Assembly (NCBI GenBank): GCA_963808725.1
Contig: CAWEGO010000001.1
Span: forward strand, 744,001-808,000
Reading direction: 5' to 3'
Length of the DNA: 64,000 nucleotides
Origin: JAHFUA01 sp963808725
GTDB taxonomy: Bacteria; Acidobacteriota; Terriglobia; Terriglobales; Acidobacteriaceae
In this document: piece by piece, positions 58,502 to 64,000 of the stretch
Layout: each line of letters starts with the position of its first letter
How positions within the stretch are numbered: position 1 is the first letter of the stretch
Made by a program: the position numbers and the translations under genes
Notes under the pieces: generated by a model
Databases searched by the model: none
What the model saw: the letters and a program-made list of their open reading frames with translations, nothing else
Told to the model about the DNA's origin: nothing

Positions 58502-59635
58502 GTGGGCGCGGACGGTGATGCAGAGGCCGCCGCAGGGAACCATGCACTCTCGGTGCATATACAGAAAGGCTTTCCCGGGGGATTCGCCCTGACGGCTGAG
58601 TTCGCAGCCGCTGCCGGCATCACCATTCTGTTTGGCCGGTCGGGCTCGGGGAAGACGACCATCCTGGGCTGCGTCGCCGGACTGCTCGCGCCCGATGCCG
58701 GGAGGATCGCGGTCGGCAGCCGCGTCCTGTTCGACCACGCGCAGCGCCTCAACGTCCCGGTGGTGCGGCGCAACGTGGGATACGTCTTTCAGGACCTGGC
58801 CTTGTTCCCGCACTTGACCGCGGAGCGGAACGTTGCCTACGGTCTGGGGCGGCTGGCAGCGGGCGAGCGCCAGCATCAGGTGCAGGCGATGCTGGAGCAG
58901 TTCCGCATCGCGCACCTGGCGCTCCGCAAACCGGCGGAACTCTCGGGTGGCGAGCGCCAGCGCGTGGCTTTGGCGCGGTCCCTGGTCATCGAACCGCAGG
59001 TGTTGCTGTTGGACGAGCCGCTGGCCGCGCTCGACCTGCCCACGCAGTCGCAGCTCATTGCCGACCTGCGGCGCTGGAACCGCGAGCACCAGATTCCCAT
59101 CCTCTACGTCACGCACAGCCAGCGCGAGGTGTTTGCTCTGGGCGAGCGGGTGGTGGTGCTGGACGCCGGGAAGGTGCTCGCCCAGGGAACTCCGCAGCAG
59201 GTGTTACGCGCGCCGTTCCAGGAGACGGTGGCGCAACTGGCGGGCTTCGAGAACATCTTCGACGCACGCGTGATCGCGCTTCACCCGCCGCACGGAACCA
59301 TGACGTGCCGCCTTGAGGGTTCTTCCGTGGAGCTGGAAGTCCCGCTGGCAAAGGCCGTAGCCGGAGAGGCTGCGCGCATCGCGGTGAATGCCGGCGACAT
59401 CCTGATGGCTGTGGAGCGCCCGCGCGGCCTGAGCGCGCGCAATGTGCTCGCCGGCAGGCTGGTAGGGCTCGAACAGGAAGGCATCACCGTACACGCCCGC
59501 GTCGATTGCGGCGTCGTCTTCCACGTGAAGCTGACCCCCACGGCGCGGGAATCGCTGGCGCTGGCGGTGGGCCGCGAGGTCTGGCTGGTGATCAAAACGT
59601 ACTCGTGCCACCTGCTGGAGCATGAGCCGGAGTAG
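58502..59635 (+). CDS. modC: Molybdate ABC transporter ATP-binding protein ModC
   Basis: 377 residues. Walker A GRSGSGKTT, signature LSGGERQRVALARSL, Walker B VLLLDEPLAALD, H-loop VTHSQRE. The C-terminal TOBE/MOP domain (about 300-370) binds molybdate (AVERPRGLSARNVLAGRLVG). GTG 58502 starts 1 nt after modB. The first about 20 residues look non-conserved, and a later start near residue 17 is possible. Confidence 0.92.
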   Translation: MGADGDAEAAAGNHALSVHIQKGFPGGFALTAEFAAAAGITILFGRSGSGKTTILGCVAGLLAPDAGRIAVGSRVLFDHAQRLNVPVVRRNVGYVFQDLALFPHLTAERNVAYGLGRLAAGERQHQVQAMLEQFRIAHLALRKPAELSGGERQRVALARSLVIEPQVLLLDEPLAALDLPTQSQLIADLRRWNREHQIPILYVTHSQREVFALGERVVVLDAGKVLAQGTPQQVLRAPFQETVAQLAGFENIFDARVIALHPPHGTMTCRLEGSSVELEVPLAKAVAGEAARIAVNAGDILMAVERPRGLSARNVLAGRLVGLEQEGITVHARVDCGVVFHVKLTPTARESLALAVGREVWLVIKTYSCHLLEHEPE

Positions 59636-59801
59636 CGCGGACTCATACTGGGGCGGCTGTTTCAGTACCTATTCTTGAACCGGCTGCGGCGCCTCGCGCA
59701 ACGGCAAGCGAAACAGGCCGCGCCGGCCGTTTTCCGTCACGCCGACGTGTGACCCAGCTCACAGAAGCCTTCTCGGTTCGCCCTCTAGCATAGTCTCCAT
59801 A

Positions 59802-61187
59802 ATGAAAATGAAATTCAATTTCACTTTCATATTCGCCCTCATGCTCTGTGTCCTGGCGCCCGCGCTTTCCCGGGCGGGCGAGGACACGGGCGCGACCTCG
59901 CCTGACTCCGGGGAGACAACCACGGTATTTCCCCACGCCGACGACGGACGGTTTTGGGTGTCCGGGCAGATGAACTTCGTCTTCCAGGCACATCCCCCGT
60001 TCCATGCAGCTTACAGCGGAGACAACAGCCTGTCCGCGAATTACGAAAAGGCGACGTCACGAGTACTGACGCTGTTTACGGGCGTGCAGGTCAACCAAAA
60101 CACCGACCTGCTGTTCGATATTGAGAGCAGCGGCGGGCGAGGGATTAGCAATGCTCTCGGGCTCGCCGGGTTCACCAATCTTGATGTCGTCCGCAATCCC
60201 GCGCTGGGGTCGGTGCCGTACCTGGCCCGCGCCATGGTGCACCGGATTATCGCGCTTGGCTCGGAGCGCGCCGAAGAAAGCCGCAATGCCCTCTCTCTGA
60301 CTACCGCTGTCCCGCTGCGGCGGCTGGAATTCCGGGCGGGGAAATTGAGCACTGTCGACTTCTTTGACGCGAACGCGGTGGGCAGCGACAGCCATTTGCA
60401 GTTCCTGAACTGGACAGTCGATAACAACGGCGCTTACGACTATGCGGCGGATACGCGCGGCTACACTTGGGGGGCTATCATCGAGTACCACAGCCCGGCT
60501 TGGGTAGCACGCTTTGGTGAGATGTTGATGCCGAAGGTGGCCAATGGCATGACGCTGGATTGGAATGTGTGCCGGGCGGGCGCGGAGAACGCCGAGTTGG
60601 AGTTCCATCCCAAGGTCATGGGTAAACAGGGAACTGTGCGGCTGCTTTCGTACCTCAACCGCGCCAATATGGGCGATTACCGCGAGGCGGTGCAGCGCTT
60701 CGAGGCCGGCGGGGATGCCCGTCCCATAATCGAGAACACACGCAGACAGGGCCGTATCAAATACGGCTTCGGCCTGAACGGCGAGCAGCCGATCACGGCA
60801 TCTCTGCGCGTGTTCGCGCGCTGGGGCTGGAACGAAGGCCGTCACGAATCGTTCGCTTACACGGAGGTCAATGATACGGCCGCTGTGGGGGCCGATCACT
60901 CCGGCACGCCGTGGCGTCGCAAGCAGGACAAGCTCGGTATCGCCGTGGTGACGAATGGCATTTCGAAAGACCATCAGGCTTACTTGCGTCTGGGCGGAAG
61001 AGGCTTTGTGCTCGGCGATGGCTCCCTCAGCTACGGGCGTGAAGGCATCCTGGAGACGTACTACACCGCGCATCTGTGGCGAGGAGTGTTCGCCAGCGCC
61101 GACCTCCAATACATCAGAAACCCCGGGTACAACAATGAGCGCGGGCCGGTACTCGTTCCCGGATCCAGATTACATGTGGATTTTTGA
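59802..61187 (+). CDS. Outer-membrane porin, OprB/carbohydrate-selective type
   Basis: 461 residues. Signal peptide FNFTFIFALMLCVLAPALSRAG; FWVSGQMNFVFQAHPPFHAAY; LEFRAGKLSTVDFFDANAVG; alternating beta strands ending in VLVPGSRLHVDF with the terminal Phe typical of outer-membrane barrels. It resembles OprB-like porins (IKYGFGLNGEQPI, DHQAYLRLGGRGFVLGDG). It may be read after modC, but 166 nt separates them, so it probably has its own promoter. Confidence 0.75.
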   Translation: MKMKFNFTFIFALMLCVLAPALSRAGEDTGATSPDSGETTTVFPHADDGRFWVSGQMNFVFQAHPPFHAAYSGDNSLSANYEKATSRVLTLFTGVQVNQNTDLLFDIESSGGRGISNALGLAGFTNLDVVRNPALGSVPYLARAMVHRIIALGSERAEESRNALSLTTAVPLRRLEFRAGKLSTVDFFDANAVGSDSHLQFLNWTVDNNGAYDYAADTRGYTWGAIIEYHSPAWVARFGEMLMPKVANGMTLDWNVCRAGAENAELEFHPKVMGKQGTVRLLSYLNRANMGDYREAVQRFEAGGDARPIIENTRRQGRIKYGFGLNGEQPITASLRVFARWGWNEGRHESFAYTEVNDTAAVGADHSGTPWRRKQDKLGIAVVTNGISKDHQAYLRLGGRGFVLGDGSLSYGREGILETYYTAHLWRGVFASADLQYIRNPGYNNERGPVLVPGSRLHVDF

Positions 61188-61237
61188 GGGGCAGAGCTCG
61201 GCTTCGAGCGCCGTCGGTTGCCTCCCGGTGCCAAACT

Positions 61238-62284
61238 TCAAGGCTGCTGGTCGAAGCCCACGAACACCGGCTCGGGTTGGAGTTGGATGCCGAACTCGTC
61301 GAGCACGCGCGTCTGAATCTCGTTTTTCAGCGCGATGATGTCCGCCGCAGTTGCGCCGCCCCGGTTGACGATGGCCAGCGCGTGCTTGCGCGAGATCCCC
61401 ACCTGCCCGCGCACCAGACCCTTGGTGAAGCCGGCATGCTCCACCAGCCACGCCGCCGCCAGCTTGATCATGCCGTCGCGGGCGGGGAAGTTGGGAATCG
61501 GGCCGGCGCGGGCTTGCAGTTGCTCGAATGCCTCGCGAGTGAGCAGCGGGTTTTTGAAGAACGACCCCGCGCTGCGGCAGTCGTCGTCTCCGGGAACGAT
61601 GAGCATGGCCTTGCTGAGGCGGATGTCGCGGATCGCGTCCCGCGTTTCCGTCAGTGTCGGCGGGTTGCTGCGGCCGGCAAAGTGGCGTTTCAAGTCGGCA
61701 TATTCGATGCGCGCAGCGCCTTCTGGCACTAGCGCGAAAGTCACTCGCAGGACGATGTAGCGTCCCCGCTCCCGCGTGTTGAAGATGCTGGTGCGATAGG
61801 CGAAGCCGGAGCCGGCATTCTCCAGTTCGCGGATGTTGCCGCTGGCAGTGTCGAGCACGCGCACGCTGGTGATAGTGTCGGAGACTTCCTGCCCGTAGGC
61901 GCCGACGTTCTGTACCGGCGTGCCTCCGACCGTCCCTGGAATGCCGCTCAGGCACTCGATGCCGGCGCAGTCGCGCGCAACCGCGTGCGCGGCGAAGCCG
62001 TCCCAGTCTTCGCCTGCGGCGGCATCGAACAGCATACGAGCGCCGTCGCGGCGCTCCGAGATCCCAGTCAGCGCAATCTTCAGCACCAGGCCGGGCCAGC
62101 CGGCGTCGGAAATCACGAGGTTGCTGCCTCCGCCCAGGACGAACAGAGGCCATCCGCGCGTCTGCGCTTCGGCGACGGCGGCCCGCACATCCTCCTCGCT
62201 GCGGGCTTCAGCGAAGTAGCGCGCCGGGCCGCCGACCTTGAAGGTGGTCAGTGGCGCCAGCGGAACCTGTTGCTGGATTTGCAC
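61238..62284 (-). CDS. murB: UDP-N-acetylenolpyruvoylglucosamine reductase MurB
   Basis: 348 residues, FAD-dependent reduction of UDP-GlcNAc enolpyruvate in peptidoglycan synthesis. LTTFKVGGPARYF and VLGGGSNLVISDAG bind FAD; SGIPGTVGGTPVQNVGAYGQEV; catalytic Arg in FAYRTSIF and Ser in AGSFFKNPLL. It is of the longer, E. coli-like type I length. Confidence 0.95.
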   Translation of the reverse strand: MQIQQQVPLAPLTTFKVGGPARYFAEARSEEDVRAAVAEAQTRGWPLFVLGGGSNLVISDAGWPGLVLKIALTGISERRDGARMLFDAAAGEDWDGFAAHAVARDCAGIECLSGIPGTVGGTPVQNVGAYGQEVSDTITSVRVLDTASGNIRELENAGSGFAYRTSIFNTRERGRYIVLRVTFALVPEGAARIEYADLKRHFAGRSNPPTLTETRDAIRDIRLSKAMLIVPGDDDCRSAGSFFKNPLLTREAFEQLQARAGPIPNFPARDGMIKLAAAWLVEHAGFTKGLVRGQVGISRKHALAIVNRGGATAADIIALKNEIQTRVLDEFGIQLQPEPVFVGFDQQP

Positions 62285-62307
62285 GCGGCCCAGAATAGCA
62301 GAGAGCG

Positions 62308-63453
62308 TCAGGGTGTCGGTTCCTGGGCAATGAAGGACTTCACCGCAATCTGGTTGGGCTGAATGCCGACCGGGACCAAGGTATGCAGCGCGAAGGGCGC
62401 GGGGTTGGCCTTGGTGGTTTTGTCGCGCTTGAGAAGCACGGCTACGTCACCGGCGAGCGCGTCGGCCACCAGCAGAAAATGCTGATTGGGGCTGAGCGCC
62501 AAGGCATCCGGGCGGCTGCCGACCATCACCGTGGATACCAGCTTGCCGGTGTCGATGCTGTAGACGGCCACGGTATCGGCGCCGAAGTTGCTCACGTACA
62601 GCAGCGAGTTGTCGCCGCTAACCACCGCGTGCGATGGGTGAGTGCCGATCAGGAAGGTGCCGCCAACCTCGTTGGTCGAGGTCTCGATAACTGAGATGCT
62701 GTCGGAATCGAAGTTGCAGACGAACAGCTCGCCGCCATCGGGCTTAAGCGCGAGGCTGACCGGCGTCTCGCCAACATCGAGCAGGGTAAGCAGGCTCCCG
62801 GCTCGCAGGTCGAGCACGGCAACCTGCGACGAGCCGCTGCAGGCGACGAACGCCTTGGTGGAATCCGCCAGGATCGCGATCTCTCCCGGTTCATGGCATA
62901 CGGTGATGGTCGCGCGGACCTGGTTGCGGTCGGCATCGATGAGCGAGACCGAATCGCCGCCGCGGTTCGAGACCACGACCGTCTTGCCATCGGGTGAAAC
63001 GCGCGCCACGCCCGGCGCTCCGCCCACGCCGACGGTCACCAGCACGCGGCGCGCCTCGAGATCCAGCACCGAGACGTTGGCCGAGCCGGCATTGGCCACG
63101 TAGCCGCGCTTGCCGTCCGGCGAGATGTCGATGAAGTAGGGCGCGTGGTGTACGCCAATTGTCGCCACCACCAGGTTGCGCTCGGCGTCGATCACGCTGA
63201 CGTTGTCGGAACCGGTATTGGCCACGTAGAGTTCGTTGCGCACGGGACTGGCGGTCACGCCGGTGGGATTGCGGCCCACGGGTATGGTCTTGATAGCGCG
63301 GAAGCTGTAGAGATCAAGGACGCTGACGCTGTTGCTGCGGCCGTTGGTGATGTAGGCGTACTGTCGCAGGTCTGGAAGCGGTTCGCGCCGGCAGCCGCCG
63401 AGCGTGAGCAGGCACAGGCCCGCGAGGGCGGCGATCTGATTCCTGAGACTCAA
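62308..63453 (-). CDS. YVTN beta-propeller lipoprotein
   Basis: 381 residues. Lipoprotein signal LCLLTLGGCRRE with Cys about 21, then seven or more YVTN-type blades (ELYVANTGSDNVSVIDAERN; GYVANAGSANVSVLDLEARR; VVVSNRGGDSVSLIDADRNQ). No enzymatic residues seen. Its role is unknown; such proteins are often surface or periplasmic. It lies 3 nt from the DAHP synthase gene. Confidence 0.85.
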   Translation of the reverse strand: MSLRNQIAALAGLCLLTLGGCRREPLPDLRQYAYITNGRSNSVSVLDLYSFRAIKTIPVGRNPTGVTASPVRNELYVANTGSDNVSVIDAERNLVVATIGVHHAPYFIDISPDGKRGYVANAGSANVSVLDLEARRVLVTVGVGGAPGVARVSPDGKTVVVSNRGGDSVSLIDADRNQVRATITVCHEPGEIAILADSTKAFVACSGSSQVAVLDLRAGSLLTLLDVGETPVSLALKPDGGELFVCNFDSDSISVIETSTNEVGGTFLIGTHPSHAVVSGDNSLLYVSNFGADTVAVYSIDTGKLVSTVMVGSRPDALALSPNQHFLLVADALAGDVAVLLKRDKTTKANPAPFALHTLVPVGIQPNQIAVKSFIAQEPTP

Positions 63454-63456
63454 CGT

Positions 63457-64000
63457 CTAGCGAGCGGCTGCGGCCGCCGGTGTCAGTTCACGGTGCAGCA
63501 CGGCGGCAATCTGCCGAACTTCCGACATCAATTCGTCGAACTGATCGGGATAGAGCGACTGCGGGCCGTCGGAGAGCGCGCGGTCGGGATCGTTGTGCAC
63601 TTCGACGATCAGGCCGTCCGAGCCCACCGCCACCGCCGCCCGCGAAAGCGGCGTCACCTTGTTGCGCTTGCCGGTGCCGTGGCTGGGGTCCACCAGGATG
63701 GGCAGGTGGCTCAGGCGATGCACCGCCGGTACCACGCTCAGGTCCAGGGTGTTGCGGGTGTGGTCGGCGAAGGTGCGCACCCCGCGCTCGCATAGGATCA
63801 CGTTGTAGTTGCCTTCGCACATCACGTACTCGGCGGCCATGAGGAACTCTTCCAGAGTCGCGGCCATACCGCGCTTCAGCAACACCGGCTTCTTTGATCG
63901 CCCGGCGCGCTTCAGCAGGGAGAAATTCTGCATGTTGCGGGCGCCGATCTGGATGACGTCGGCGTACTCTTCCACCAGCTCCAGCGACTCGTTGTCGATG
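63457..64000 (-). CDS. aroF: 3-deoxy-7-phosphoheptulonate synthase (DAHP synthase), 5' part outside window
   Basis: The C-terminal about 180 residues of a type I beta (AroA-Q/KDOPS-like) DAHP synthase, first step of the shikimate pathway. Motifs: VIQIGARNMQNFSLLKRAG, KPVLLKRGMAATLEEFLMAA, LCERGVRTF, LPILVDPSHGTGKR and the terminal DGLIVEVHNDPDRALSDGPQSL with the metal ligands. The frame is open at the window edge, and the start lies beyond 64000. Confidence 0.93.
   Translation of the reverse strand, partial: IDNESLELVEEYADVIQIGARNMQNFSLLKRAGRSKKPVLLKRGMAATLEEFLMAAEYVMCEGNYNVILCERGVRTFADHTRNTLDLSVVPAVHRLSHLPILVDPSHGTGKRNKVTPLSRAAVAVGSDGLIVEVHNDPDRALSDGPQSLYPDQFDELMSEVRQIAAVLHRELTPAAAAAR

Noticed and set aside
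1..64000. tRNA, rRNA and classical IS elements
   Set aside because: No tRNA-like cloverleaf with a T-loop GTTCGA..C, no rRNA segment and no transposase motif was found by reading. Small RNAs cannot be excluded without a covariance search.

Overview
The window is GC-rich bacterial chromosome. I infer an aerobic or facultative member of the Acidobacteriota (Terriglobia-like). The pointers are a secreted S53 peptidase with long Ig/discoidin tails, paired M16 peptidases, F420 genes, storage-polymer genes, and many intergenic palindromes of the type that begins GTCATCC and ends GGATGAC. There is no rRNA, tRNA or CRISPR array that I can see, so the taxonomy is an inference.

Layout. 1-1140: end of an AlkA-type DNA glycosylase, then a Phd-type antitoxin and a frameshifted PIN toxin. 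1247-9171: two complete 2-oxoacid:ferredoxin oxidoreductase gene sets arranged divergently (ferredoxin-alpha-beta-gamma on the minus strand; helical sensor-like protein, CoA-transferase, ferredoxin, alpha and a beta-gamma fusion on the plus strand). 9172-12166: ArsR regulator, a broken UdgX-type uracil-DNA glycosylase, a GerW-like protein and a radical SAM protein. 12261-16725: DUF4252-like secreted protein, a small secreted protein, and a pair of M16 peptidases (one active, one lacking the zinc motif).

16726-28534 is the accessory region. It holds a perfect parS-like palindrome, a remnant of an XRE antitoxin, and a two-gene SIR2 plus 929-residue helical protein cassette enclosed by 68-nt inverted repeats. 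After these come typA, a LigD-type polymerase, a DUF72 protein, an AT-richer zinc-ribbon/PD-(D/E)XK nuclease-like gene, and two overlapping tyrosine recombinases. The SIR2 cassette is the best candidate for a little-described (probably anti-phage) system.

28724-40435: an HD-domain membrane protein, the large S53 peptidase with a 774-nt tandem repeat, a MaoC-phosphotransacetylase fusion, a short-chain dehydrogenase, and a polyhydroxyalkanoate (PHA) locus. The PHA locus contains phaR, a phasin, a PhaE-like protein and phaC, with a strong promoter and a CTGC-N3-GCAG PhaR site between phaR and the phasin gene.

40436-53097: degenerate and frameshifted genes (DUF5818-like remnant, truncated haemoglobin, acyl-CoA ligase), a DUF4337-like membrane protein between repeats, an MHS-type transporter, an alpha/beta hydrolase, an OmpA protein, a YeiH-type transporter, a DUF169 protein and two F420-related genes (cofC and an F420-dependent NADP reductase-like gene). 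53098-61187: GT-C-like membrane protein, msrQ-msrP, and divergently a ModE-like regulator with modABC and a porin. These are linked by molybdenum: MsrP needs molybdopterin and ModABC imports molybdate. 61238-64000: murB, a YVTN beta-propeller lipoprotein, and the 3'-terminal part of a DAHP synthase gene.

Four otherwise good genes (PIN toxin, UdgX, haemoglobin, acyl-CoA ligase) carry a frame change. This may reflect true decay or base-calling errors, and raw reads would decide.
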